A stretch of DNA of 13,274 bases, from positions 1 through 13,274 of the forward strand of contig JBAUHN010000494.1 in NCBI GenBank assembly GCA_049680295.1, written 5' to 3'. Both the position numbers and the translations under genes were made by a program. The notes under the pieces are model-generated. The model saw nothing but the letters and a program-made list of their open reading frames with translations. It had not been told where the DNA came from and made no database searches. Position 1 is the first letter of the stretch. Each line of letters starts with the position of its first letter. Below are positions 6,874 to 13,274 of the stretch, piece by piece. The stretch comes from JBAUHN01 sp049680295 (lineage in GTDB: Bacteria; Pseudomonadota; Alphaproteobacteria; Rhodobacterales; Rhodobacteraceae).

Positions 6874-8094
6874 CTATTGCCGCAACAGCGATTGACGCGC
6901 CAAATCTTTTTTCCGCCAATCCAAAATCGCATCCGCCATGGCATTCACCATGATGGCCCGCCAGACCGGATCGGCAAGGTTGTCCACGTCGCGCTGGTTG
7001 CTGAGAAATCCTACTTCGATCAGAACCGAAGGAATATCGGCTGATTTGAGCACCGAGAACCCCGCTTCGCGACGCGGATGCCGGTTCATTGGCCCGCCTG
7101 CGTCGCTCATCTTTGCCGCCAGTGCATCGGCGAGCATGCCGGATCGGGGTTTGGTTTCCTGACGCGCCAGATCCAGCAATACCCCCGCGACCTGATCATC
7201 AGCGCCTGTCAGATCAGCACCCGCGATGATATCTGCGCGGTTGTGACGTGCGGCCAGATATTCGGTGGCCTTGTCGCTGGCCTCGTTGGACAGGGTATAG
7301 ATCGTGGCGCCCTTGGCCCCGCCTTGGGTCAGGATATCAGCATGAAGCGACAAAAACGCATCCGCCCCCGCCCGGTGCGCCAGCGCCACGCGCTTTTCCA
7401 ATGAGACGAAAATATCTTCTTCGCGGGTCAGCACAACCTCGACCTGACCACTGCGAAGCAATACTTTGCGCAATTCCTGCGCCATATCCAGCATCAGGTT
7501 CTTTTCGACGATTCCATCGCGCTCGGCGCCGGGATCAATGCCGCCATGTCCGGGGTCAATCGCGACGATAAACTTGCCGTCCTCAATTGGTGCAATGGGG
7601 GGCTGTTTTTCATCCGATCTGGGCCAGGACACATCCTTTGGCACGCCAGCCTGTGCTGCAAAATCCTTTGGATCAGCGGCACTTAGCGACATTTCCAACC
7701 TGGCCTGCCCGGTATCTTTGTCAAGGATCATCGCGATGTCGCCGGGCAGCATCGGCCCGGTCAAATCGGCCACCAGCCGCGACCATCCGGGCTGAAACGT
7801 CCCAAAGCGAATGCCCGACACCCGCCCCGGTTCATCCAGCAGATCGGTGGTCTTTATGCCTGACCAGTCGGCTTCGCGGAAATCGACGACCAGCCGCGGC
7901 GGCGCATCAACGACGAACACCCGAAAGGGCACCCCCTGGCTAAGCGACAGCGTCACATCCGTGCCCCCGCCCCAGGTATCGGTAATCTGGCTGGCCTGCG
8001 GATCAACCTGTGCAAGTGCCGGCAGTTCATCGGACGCCGTCGCACCGGCGCCAAGACCCATCAACACAATTACCTGCAATATCCTGCGCATCAT
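6874..8094 (-). CDS. amiC: periplasmic N-acetylmuramoyl-L-alanine amidase with AMIN domain (AmiC type)
   Basis: This 406-residue exported hydrolase removes peptide stems from peptidoglycan, typically to split the septum at division. An N-terminal signal peptide (MMRRILQVIV to about residue 20, cleavage likely after ATA) sends it to the periplasm. An AMIN targeting domain covers about residues 38-140. The zinc-dependent Amidase_3 domain covers about 175-395, with ligands H183 (AIDPGHGGIDPG), E197 (IVEKN) and H251 (LSLHAD), and catalytic E360 (VLIEVGFLSN). Residues about 300-330 (VAGVLLDLARQETKPRSG) fit the helix that blocks the active site in AmiB/AmiC until an LytM-type activator such as EnvC or NlpD binds; this is by analogy. 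The start is one of two adjacent ATGs (8094, 8091) with a weak ribosome binding site. mrcA follows 106 bases downstream by its preferred start, so a synthase and a hydrolase are probably co-expressed. Confidence 0.95.
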   Translation of the reverse strand: MMRRILQVIVLMGLGAGATASDELPALAQVDPQASQITDTWGGGTDVTLSLSQGVPFRVFVVDAPPRLVVDFREADWSGIKTTDLLDEPGRVSGIRFGTFQPGWSRLVADLTGPMLPGDIAMILDKDTGQARLEMSLSAADPKDFAAQAGVPKDVSWPRSDEKQPPIAPIEDGKFIVAIDPGHGGIDPGAERDGIVEKNLMLDMAQELRKVLLRSGQVEVVLTREEDIFVSLEKRVALAHRAGADAFLSLHADILTQGGAKGATIYTLSNEASDKATEYLAARHNRADIIAGADLTGADDQVAGVLLDLARQETKPRSGMLADALAAKMSDAGGPMNRHPRREAGFSVLKSADIPSVLIEVGFLSNQRDVDNLADPVWRAIMVNAMADAILDWRKKDLARQSLLRQ

Positions 8095-8146
8095 TTCACG
8101 ACCCGTTCGATGCCTTTTTTTCGCACCCTATATCAGGCAGCGACCA

Positions 8147-8159
8147 AGGGGTATCCCCT
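8147..8159. repeat. short inverted repeat AGGGG-TAT-CCCCT after the aminotransferase stop
   Basis: A five-base-pair GC-rich stem with a three-base loop begins one base after the aminotransferase TGA on the minus strand. No T-tract follows on that strand, so it is not a confident intrinsic terminator. A run of seven T's on the plus strand (8114-8121 region) reads as A's in the amiC leader. The stem may slow or end part of the aminotransferase transcript before amiC. Confidence 0.35.
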
Positions 8160-8160
8160 G

Positions 8161-9303
8161 TCAGCGCCCTGCCATAAATGTTTTGAGCCGCGACAGGCCT
8201 TCAATGATGTCAGCCGTGGCGCGCGCATAGGAAAACCGCAGTGTCGTGTGGCCTCGCGCGGGATCAAAATCAAGACCGGGCGTGACCGCGACCCCGGCAT
8301 GTTCCAGAATATCTGCGGCAAATTGCCGGCTGTCTTGCGTCAAATCCGACACATCCGCATAGACATAAAACGCGCCATCGGGTGGGGCGATGTTGGTAAA
8401 CCCTGCCTGCGGCAAACCTTGCAACATCAGGCTGCGGTTGGTGCGGTAGACATCCATATTTGCCTGTAATTCATCCTCGCAGTCCATTGCGGCCAGTGCT
8501 GCGATCTGGCTGGCATGCGGCGCACAGATAAACATGTTTTGCGCGATCCGTTCGATCACCCGGACATGGGCTTGGGGCACCACCATCCAGCCCACGCGCC
8601 ACCCAGTCATTGAATAATACTTTGAGAATGAATTGATAACGTAGCATTCATCCGTCACCTCAAGCGCTGTGACGGCTTTGGCGTCATATTCGATGCCATG
8701 GTAAATTTCGTCGGAAATAAAGGCAGCATTCTGGGCCTGCGTGGCCTCGATCAGCGCCGACATGCTGGCCCGGTCCAACATCGTGCCCGTCGGATTTGCC
8801 GGGGACGCCACTATCAGCCCGGCCAGATCCAGACCTGCAAAATCTGCCGTAACCGGTTGATAGCGGTGCTCAGGCGCGCAAGGAAGATCAACCGGGCACA
8901 GATCCAGCGCGCTGAGGATTTGTCGGTAACTGGGATATCCCGGTGCCCCGATGCCAACGCGGTCGCCGGTATCAAACAGCGCTGTAAAGGCCAGAATAAA
9001 CCCTGCCGATGACCCGGATGTCACGATCACCCGGTCCGGGTTCAGATCGACATCGTACCGCGCGCCGTACATCTGGGCGATCCGCGCGCGCAAGGCTGGC
9101 AGCCCCAGGGACACTGTATAGCCCAAGGGGCCTGCGTGCATCGCGCGGGTCAATGCCTCAACAGCGCCTTTTGGCGCGCCGGTTCCCGGTTGACCCACTT
9201 CCATATGAATAATGTGGCGTCCGGCGTCTTCGGCGCGGCGCGCGGCCTCCATCACGTCCATCACAATGAAAGGATCGACGCGAGAACGGGTTGAGTTTTT
9301 CAT
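8161..9303 (-). CDS. pyridoxal-phosphate-dependent aminotransferase, class I/II
   Basis: This 380-residue protein is a fold-type I aminotransferase of the aspartate aminotransferase superfamily, expected to be a cytoplasmic dimer moving an amino group between an amino acid and a 2-oxo acid. Visible landmarks, numbered from ATG 9303, are N170 (ASPANPTG), D198 (ISDEIYHG), the PLP-binding K228 (SFSKYYSMTGWRVGW) and the substrate-carboxylate R356 (LRFSYA). The N-terminal EVGQPGTGAP segment fits the substrate lid region. The specific substrate cannot be read from these motifs. The frame is also open to an ATG at 9327, but that codon overlaps the start of the divergent bepA gene and lacks a ribosome binding site. 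ATG 9303 has AGGAA seven bases upstream and is preferred. It lies 66 bases upstream of amiC on the same strand. Confidence 0.93.
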   Translation of the reverse strand: MKNSTRSRVDPFIVMDVMEAARRAEDAGRHIIHMEVGQPGTGAPKGAVEALTRAMHAGPLGYTVSLGLPALRARIAQMYGARYDVDLNPDRVIVTSGSSAGFILAFTALFDTGDRVGIGAPGYPSYRQILSALDLCPVDLPCAPEHRYQPVTADFAGLDLAGLIVASPANPTGTMLDRASMSALIEATQAQNAAFISDEIYHGIEYDAKAVTALEVTDECYVINSFSKYYSMTGWRVGWMVVPQAHVRVIERIAQNMFICAPHASQIAALAAMDCEDELQANMDVYRTNRSLMLQGLPQAGFTNIAPPDGAFYVYADVSDLTQDSRQFAADILEHAGVAVTPGLDFDPARGHTTLRFSYARATADIIEGLSRLKTFMAGR

Positions 9304-9320
9304 GCGGATGTTCCTATTCT
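9291..9320 (+). promoter_or_regulatory. candidate promoter for the bepA-dsbA pair
   Basis: TTGAGT at 9291-9296 and TATTCT at 9315-9320 are separated by 18 bases; each matches four of six consensus bases. Transcription would begin near 9327, practically at the bepA ATG, which would give a leaderless or near-leaderless mRNA. The -35 box lies inside the aminotransferase coding region. The match is weak. Confidence 0.25.
9311..9315 (-). promoter_or_regulatory. ribosome binding site of the aminotransferase gene
   Basis: AGGAA on the minus strand lies seven bases before ATG 9303. It decides the start in favour of 9303 over the ATG at 9327. Confidence 0.6.
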
Positions 9321-9325
9321 GATGC

Positions 9326-10663
9326 ATGATCTTTCACCGCTTATTTTCAATGGCGTCAATCCCGGCGTTGTTTCTGCTGACTATGCTGGCCACGCCAGTG
9401 CAGGCGGTTGGATTGTTGCGTGATGCCGATCTGGAGCATGGATTGAAACAAATCGCCGCCCCGGTTTTGCGTGCCGCAGGTCTTAGCCCGTCGCGGGTCA
9501 AAATCCTGATTGTGAATGACAGCACGCTCAATGCCTTTGTCGTCGGTAACGATGCGATTTTCGTGCACTACGGGCTGATCAATAAGATGGACACGGCGGC
9601 AATGCTGCAGGCCGTCATCGCCCATGAGGCCGCACATATCGCCAACGGTCATATCACGCGGCGCATGACCAACCTTGCCAATTCGCGCACAGTTGCCGGA
9701 TTGGGTGCGGCCCTCGCTGCGGTGGCTGCCGCCAGCGGCAGCAACAAGGCCGCCGCTGGCATCGCCCTTGGCACCGCCAGTTCAGCACGCCGGAGCTTTC
9801 TAAAACACACCCGCGCCGAGGAAGCGTCGGCGGATCAATCGGGTGTGCGATATCTGAAAACTGCTGGCATCAGCCCGGAAGGATTGCTTGCCGTGCTACA
9901 AATTTTCCGAGGGCAAGAGGCATTGTCGGAATCCCGCCAGGACCCTTATTTACGCTCGCATCCGTTGTCGCGTGACCGTATCCGCGCCGCCGAAGCCTTT
10001 ATCACCGCTTATGGAAACACCTTTACCGCCAACCCCACCGCTGATTATTGGTATGCACGCGTCAAAGGCAAGCTAAGTGCTTTCACCCGGTCGCCTAAAT
10101 GGACGCTGCGCCGCGCGGGCGAGACGGGGTACAAGGATGTGCGTCTTCTGCGACAGGCCGTCGCCCTGCACAAGCAATCGCGCACCAAAAAAGCGCTGGC
10201 AGCGATTGATGGCGCAATCGCGACCCGGCCAACTGATCCGTTTCTTCATGATCTGCGCGGGCAAATCCTGATCGAGACACGGAACTTTGGTGCCGCTGTG
10301 GCCGCCTACAAACGGGCCGTTCAACTGGCCCCGAATGACGCGCTGATCTTAGCGGGATACGGGCGGGCGCTGTTGGCCTCGGGCAATCCAAAACAAGCGC
10401 TTGGCGTTTTGGAAAAATCCCGCCGTCGGGATTTTCGCGACGGATCCATGTTGCGCGACTTATCCGTGGCTTATGCAAAGACGGGCCAGACCGGCATGGC
10501 GGCACTGGTGACTGCGGAACGCTATGCTTTGGCCGGTCGGCTAAAGGACGCCGGAATTCATGCCAAACGCGCATCAGGCCTGCTGGGTCAGGGATCTGGC
10601 CCTTGGCAACGGGCGCAAGATGTGTTGATTGCGTCTGAACGCGCCGCCAAAAAACGGAGATAA
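9326..10663 (+). CDS. BepA-like periplasmic M48 zinc metalloprotease with TPR-like C-terminal region
   Basis: This 445-residue protein resembles E. coli BepA (YfgC), which chaperones or degrades outer-membrane proteins such as LptD during assembly. A signal peptide spans about residues 1-27 (cleavage near VQA). The zinc site is H100-E-A-A-H104 (VIAHEAAHIANGH), with the third ligand probably E166 in EEASADQSG. H212 in RSHPLSRDRI corresponds to the conserved His that switches BepA activity by covering the zinc. An Ala/Gly-rich stretch at about 120-155 lies between the zinc motifs. Residues about 270-440 form TPR-like helical repeats (for example AVAAYKRAVQLAPNDA), thought to bind substrates or the Bam complex. 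No ribosome binding site is seen before ATG 9326; an in-frame ATG at 9350 is an alternative but would cut into the signal peptide. A DsbA-like gene follows after four bases, so the two are almost surely co-transcribed. Confidence 0.93.
   Translation: MIFHRLFSMASIPALFLLTMLATPVQAVGLLRDADLEHGLKQIAAPVLRAAGLSPSRVKILIVNDSTLNAFVVGNDAIFVHYGLINKMDTAAMLQAVIAHEAAHIANGHITRRMTNLANSRTVAGLGAALAAVAAASGSNKAAAGIALGTASSARRSFLKHTRAEEASADQSGVRYLKTAGISPEGLLAVLQIFRGQEALSESRQDPYLRSHPLSRDRIRAAEAFITAYGNTFTANPTADYWYARVKGKLSAFTRSPKWTLRRAGETGYKDVRLLRQAVALHKQSRTKKALAAIDGAIATRPTDPFLHDLRGQILIETRNFGAAVAAYKRAVQLAPNDALILAGYGRALLASGNPKQALGVLEKSRRRDFRDGSMLRDLSVAYAKTGQTGMAALVTAERYALAGRLKDAGIHAKRASGLLGQGSGPWQRAQDVLIASERAAKKRR
9331..9359 (-). 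promoter_or_regulatory. weak candidate promoter for the aminotransferase gene
   Basis: On the minus strand TTGACG (9359-9354) matches five of six -35 bases and is followed 17 bases later by TGAAAG (9336-9331), which matches only three of six -10 bases. Transcription would start near 9325, giving a leader of about 20 bases before ATG 9303. It lies inside the first codons of bepA. Confidence 0.2.
10656..10659 (+). promoter_or_regulatory. ribosome binding site of the DsbA-like gene
   Basis: GGAG lies eight bases before ATG 10668, inside the last codons of the bepA-like gene. It favours ATG 10668 over an upstream in-frame TTG at 10629. Confidence 0.65.
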
Positions 10664-10667
10664 CCGA

Positions 10668-11420
10668 ATGTTTCATCGCCTGATTGCCCCAGCCCTACTT
10701 TGCAGCAGTTTGCTGGCAACACCTGCGGACGCTTTGGATCTGAACCAGATGACCGACGCCGAACGCGCCCTATTTCGCGAAGAAGTGCGCGCCTACCTGT
10801 TGGACAACCCAGAAGTCATCATGGAAGCCGTCCGTTCGCTGGAAGAGCGTCAGGCGCAGCAACAGGCCTCGGCGGATTTACAGCTTGTGGTCGACAATTC
10901 GGAAGCCATTTTCAACGACGGCTATTCCTATATCGGTGGCAACCCCGAAGGTGACATCACCATTGTGGAATTTTCCGACTATCGCTGTGGTTATTGCAAA
11001 CGCGCGCATCCGGAAGTGGTCAAGCTTTTGGAAACAGACGGTAATATCCGCCTGATTGTAAAAGAATTCCCCATATTGGGCGATCAATCTGTTTTGGCCT
11101 CGCGGTTCGCGATTGCGGTGAAACAAATTGCGGGCGGTGAAAGCTACGAGGCTGTGAACGATGCGTTGATGAATTTCAATGGCGACATCACCCTGCCCGC
11201 GTTGCGCCGTCTGGCCAGCTCATTCGATCTGGATGCCGACGCGGTTGAGGCACATATGGGCAGCGACGATGTCTCGCAAGAGATTGCAGACACACGTGCG
11301 TTGGCGCAACGTCTGAATATTTCAGGCACGCCGACATTTGTCATGCAGGACGAAATGCTGCGCGGCTATCTGCCGTTTGATCAGTTGCAGGCCATGGTCG
11401 CCGAAAAACGCGATCTTTAA
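10668..11420 (+). CDS. DsbA-family periplasmic thiol oxidoreductase (ScsC-like)
   Basis: This 250-residue secreted protein has a thioredoxin fold with the redox motif CGYC at residues 107-110 (DYRCGYCKRAHP) and the family cis-proline at P222, preceded by Thr (SGTPTF). A signal peptide covers about 1-22, ending in ADA. Between them, residues about 26-70 form a charged helical segment (EEVRAYLLDNPEVIMEA, SLEERQAQQQA) like the N-terminal trimerisation arm of ScsC and related proteins. It may therefore act as an oligomeric disulfide isomerase instead of a simple oxidase; that is inference. The frame could start at TTG 10629, but ATG 10668 has GGAG eight bases upstream and gives a clean signal peptide. 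It lies four bases after the bepA-like gene, suggesting joint handling of disulfide-bonded envelope proteins. It ends 34 bases from the convergent ispG stop. Confidence 0.93.
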   Translation: MFHRLIAPALLCSSLLATPADALDLNQMTDAERALFREEVRAYLLDNPEVIMEAVRSLEERQAQQQASADLQLVVDNSEAIFNDGYSYIGGNPEGDITIVEFSDYRCGYCKRAHPEVVKLLETDGNIRLIVKEFPILGDQSVLASRFAIAVKQIAGGESYEAVNDALMNFNGDITLPALRRLASSFDLDADAVEAHMGSDDVSQEIADTRALAQRLNISGTPTFVMQDEMLRGYLPFDQLQAMVAEKRDL

Positions 11421-11454
11421 TGACGTCTACCCCATGAAGCGTCTTAAGAACCTG

Positions 11455-12582
11455 TTATTCAGCGGCGGCTAGGGCGGCCTCTGCGTCCAGGGTTGCGGCC
11501 TTTTTCTCGACCTGTTCGACGATATGGTCGACCATTTCATCATTGCTGAGCTTATGGCTTTGTTTGCCTGCCAGATAGACCATGCCGGACCCTGCCCCGC
11601 CACCGGTAAAACCCACATCGGTCATCAGGGCCTCTCCGGGGCCGTTGACGACGCAACCGATGATCGACAGGCTCATCGGGGTTTTGATATGCTCCAGCCG
11701 TTGTTCCAGTTTTTCGACTGTCTTGATCACGTCAAAGCCCTGGCGCGCGCAACTGGGGCAGCTGATGATGTTGACCCCGCGATGGCGCAACCCGAGGGAT
11801 TTGAGGATCTCAAACCCCATTTTGACCTCTTCCACCGGATCGGCGCTTAGCGAGACACGGATCGTGTCGCCGATCCCCATCCACAGCAGATTTCCCATGC
11901 CAATGGCGGACTTTACGGTGCCGCTGATCAGCCCGCCGGCCTCGGTGATGCCCAAATGAATTGGCGCGTCTGTAGCCTCGGAAAGTTGCTGATACGCCGC
12001 CGCCGCCATAAATACGTCCGAGGCTTTGCAGCTGATCTTGAATTCGTGGAAATCATTGTCTTGCAGGATTTTGATATGATCCAACCCGGACTCAACCATC
12101 GCGTCAGGGCAAGGTTCACCGTATTTGTCCAGCAGATGCTTTTCCAGCGATCCCGCGTTGACCCCAATCCGGATCGAGCAGTTGTTATCGCGCGCGGCCT
12201 TGATCACCTCTTTGACGCGGGTCTCATCGCCGATGTTTCCAGGGTTGATGCGCAGACAGGCAGCCCCGGCTTCTGCTGCCTCGATCCCGCGTTTGTAGTG
12301 AAAGTGAATGTCCGCCACCAAAGGCACCGACACCTCTGGCACAATCTGGCGCAGCGCTTTCGACGATGCTTCATCCGGGACGGACACGCGCACGATGTCG
12401 GCCCCTGCATCTGCCGCCGCCTGAATTTGCGCGATCGTGCCTTTGACGTCGGTGGTCAGCGTGTTGGTCATGGTTTGCACGGTAATCGGCGCGTCGCCGC
12501 CCACCGGGACATTGCCCACCATAATCTGACGAGACGCGCGGCGGTGAATGTTACGCCAAGGGCGGATATGGTTCATCGACAT
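11455..12582 (-). CDS. ispG: 4-hydroxy-3-methylbut-2-enyl-diphosphate synthase (IspG)
   Basis: This 375-residue cytoplasmic enzyme carries out the penultimate step of the MEP isoprenoid pathway, reducing 2-C-methyl-D-erythritol 2,4-cyclodiphosphate to HMBPP with electrons from flavodoxin or ferredoxin. The N-terminal TIM barrel includes the conserved VQTMTNT and RINPGNIGD segments. The C-terminal [4Fe-4S] site is visible as C275 and C278 (SCPSCARQGFD), C310 (IGCVVNGPGE) and the fourth ligand E317. The length matches bacterial IspG (E. coli is about 372), with none of the large insert seen in plants and some bacteria. ATG 12582 has GGAGAG five bases upstream. It follows the rodZ-like gene by 62 bases on the same strand, an arrangement shared with E. 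coli. gcpE is a synonym. Confidence 0.98.
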   Translation of the reverse strand: MSMNHIRPWRNIHRRASRQIMVGNVPVGGDAPITVQTMTNTLTTDVKGTIAQIQAAADAGADIVRVSVPDEASSKALRQIVPEVSVPLVADIHFHYKRGIEAAEAGAACLRINPGNIGDETRVKEVIKAARDNNCSIRIGVNAGSLEKHLLDKYGEPCPDAMVESGLDHIKILQDNDFHEFKISCKASDVFMAAAAYQQLSEATDAPIHLGITEAGGLISGTVKSAIGMGNLLWMGIGDTIRVSLSADPVEEVKMGFEILKSLGLRHRGVNIISCPSCARQGFDVIKTVEKLEQRLEHIKTPMSLSIIGCVVNGPGEALMTDVGFTGGGAGSGMVYLAGKQSHKLSNDEMVDHIVEQVEKKAATLDAEAALAAAE

Positions 12583-12587
12583 GAATG

Positions 12588-12593
12588 CTCTCC
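12588..12593 (-). promoter_or_regulatory. ribosome binding site of ispG
   Basis: GGAGAG on the minus strand lies five bases before ATG 12582 and fixes the ispG start. Confidence 0.7.
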
Positions 12594-12602
12594 GGCAAGG
12601 GT

Positions 12603-12636
12603 CACCCCTTTACCTAAACAGCCCATCCTTGGGGTG
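12603..12636. repeat. inverted repeat in the rodZ-ispG gap
   Basis: CACCCC at 12603-12608 and GGGGTG at 12631-12636 are complementary arms around a 22-base loop. On the minus strand it falls between the rodZ-like stop and the ispG ribosome binding site. A smaller alternative stem (CCC with GGG) exists within the loop side. There is no T-tract, so it is not called a terminator. Confidence 0.35.
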
Positions 12637-12644
12637 CAATGGGA

Positions 12645-13274
12645 TCAGTTTGATTTACAGGGAAGTGACGCCAGTACCGCCGGGTCAATGTCCGAATTTG
12701 CCAAGTCGGCGAACATCCGGTTCAGCGGGTTGTCAACTGTCGGATCGACAGGTTGATAAAGTTCCGCCAGCGTATTCTGATCCAGCGACAGGTTTTTCGT
12801 AACACTGCCACGCGCGCCAACAGGCCCGATGCAAGTGTCTGCCATCGCAAAGTAAATCGCCCCGGATTCGCCAGTCAAAAGGGTCGCGGGTTCCTCGGTC
12901 ACCGGCACTTCGTAGACATCGCCCTTGTCCAGCGTGCCCGTAAAGATCGTGGTCCCATCTGCGGCCTTGACCTGAACCCAGGACGGATAGGCCGCCACCA
13001 TGCGCACGGCCGCACGCGCCCCTTCCAGAACCTGCGGCACAGGTGTTGCAAAATCGGGCAAAGCCGGGCCCTGAACTTCGGCGACTTCTGTTATTTCAGG
13101 TGTCTTCGGCGTCTCGGGACGTGCGAAATTGCCCAATGACAGCGGATCAATCGTTGAAATTGGTGCGTCGCGGGCCACCAGCACTGGCACGTCGAGTGCT
13201 TGCGGCCGGTAAAGCCGGTCCAGCGCCTCGGCGCGGGGTTGTTCCATCGCACTGGGCGCGGCGGAATTCACGCT
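12645..13274 (-). CDS. RodZ-like morphogenesis protein, C-terminal part (runs off the window)
   Basis: The frame is open to the right edge, so only about the last 209 residues are seen and the true start lies outside. The visible part starts with a Pro/Ala-rich linker (for example RPETPKTPEITEV) followed by a compact beta-rich domain at bases about 12777-13016 (SWVQVKAADGTTIFTGTL, then KGDVYEVP and GAIYFAMADTCIG). This fits DUF4115, the periplasmic C-terminal domain of RodZ-type proteins, which have a cytoplasmic helix-turn-helix domain, one membrane segment and this domain. RodZ links MreB filaments to the wall-elongation machinery. A 40-residue tail after the domain ends in CKSN. The placement just upstream of ispG matches E. 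coli rodZ-ispG and supports the call. The helix-turn-helix and membrane segment cannot be checked here. Confidence 0.8.
   Translation of the reverse strand, partial: SVNSAAPSAMEQPRAEALDRLYRPQALDVPVLVARDAPISTIDPLSLGNFARPETPKTPEITEVAEVQGPALPDFATPVPQVLEGARAAVRMVAAYPSWVQVKAADGTTIFTGTLDKGDVYEVPVTEEPATLLTGESGAIYFAMADTCIGPVGARGSVTKNLSLDQNTLAELYQPVDPTVDNPLNRMFADLANSDIDPAVLASLPCKSN

Noticed and set aside
8112..8122. Run of seven T's on the plus strand as an intrinsic terminator
   Set aside because: No plus-strand gene ends nearby and no GC-rich stem directly precedes it; on the transcribed minus strand it is an A-run in the amiC leader.
10629..10667. Upstream TTG start for the DsbA-like protein
   Set aside because: It adds 13 polar residues before a clear signal peptide, overlaps bepA and is less well supported than ATG 10668 with GGAG.
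11956..12756. 266-codon open frame on the plus strand across ispG and into the rodZ-like gene
   Set aside because: Antisense to highly conserved ispG sequence and crosses a gene boundary; the protein resembles no family I know.
1..13274. Mobile element, prophage, defence island, CRISPR array or RNA genes
   Set aside because: No transposase, integrase, phage or nuclease genes, direct-repeat arrays, tRNA-like cloverleafs or rRNA sequence were noticed; all space is filled by ordinary chromosomal genes.

Overview
The window looks like ordinary chromosome from an alphaproteobacterium, most likely the Rhodobacteraceae/Roseobacter group. The pointers are a moderately GC-rich composition, the amiC-mrcA(ponA)-prfB gene order, the protein sequence style (for example the PBP1A N-terminus and a Rieske oxygenase followed by a tiny helical protein), and a prfB gene without the +1 frameshift found in E. 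coli. The genus is not claimed. No mobile element, CRISPR array, tRNA, rRNA or prophage was seen, and no gap between genes exceeds about 125 bases.

Layout, left to right. (1) 125-1491, plus strand: a Rieske-type oxygenase alpha subunit overlapping by four bases (ATGA) a 69-residue protein of unknown function. (2) 1512-8094, minus strand, read right to left: amiC (cell-wall amidase with AMIN domain), mrcA (class A penicillin-binding protein 1A), prfB (release factor 2) and an amidase-signature hydrolase. (3) 8161-9303, minus strand: a fold-type I PLP aminotransferase. (4) 9326-11420, plus strand: a BepA-like secreted M48 metalloprotease with a TPR-like C-terminal half, then 4 bases later a DsbA/ScsC-like thiol oxidoreductase. 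(5) 11455-13274, minus strand: ispG (isoprenoid precursor synthesis) preceded by the C-terminal part of a RodZ-like protein that runs off the right edge.

The central theme is the cell envelope. AmiC cuts peptidoglycan, PBP1A makes it, BepA and the DsbA-like protein look after outer-membrane and periplasmic protein folding, IspG feeds the pathway to undecaprenyl phosphate (the lipid carrier for wall precursors), and RodZ is a morphogenesis factor. prfB, the aminotransferase, the amidase and the Rieske oxygenase are metabolic or housekeeping neighbours. The rodZ-ispG linkage also exists in E. coli, where bepA lies in the same region.

I found no clear undescribed defence, mobile or biosynthetic system. 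The most worthwhile leads are the Rieske oxygenase with Glu instead of Asp at the bridging position, its co-translated 69-residue partner, the BepA/DsbA-like pair, and the 22-base divergent gap between the aminotransferase and bepA, where bepA has no visible ribosome binding site.
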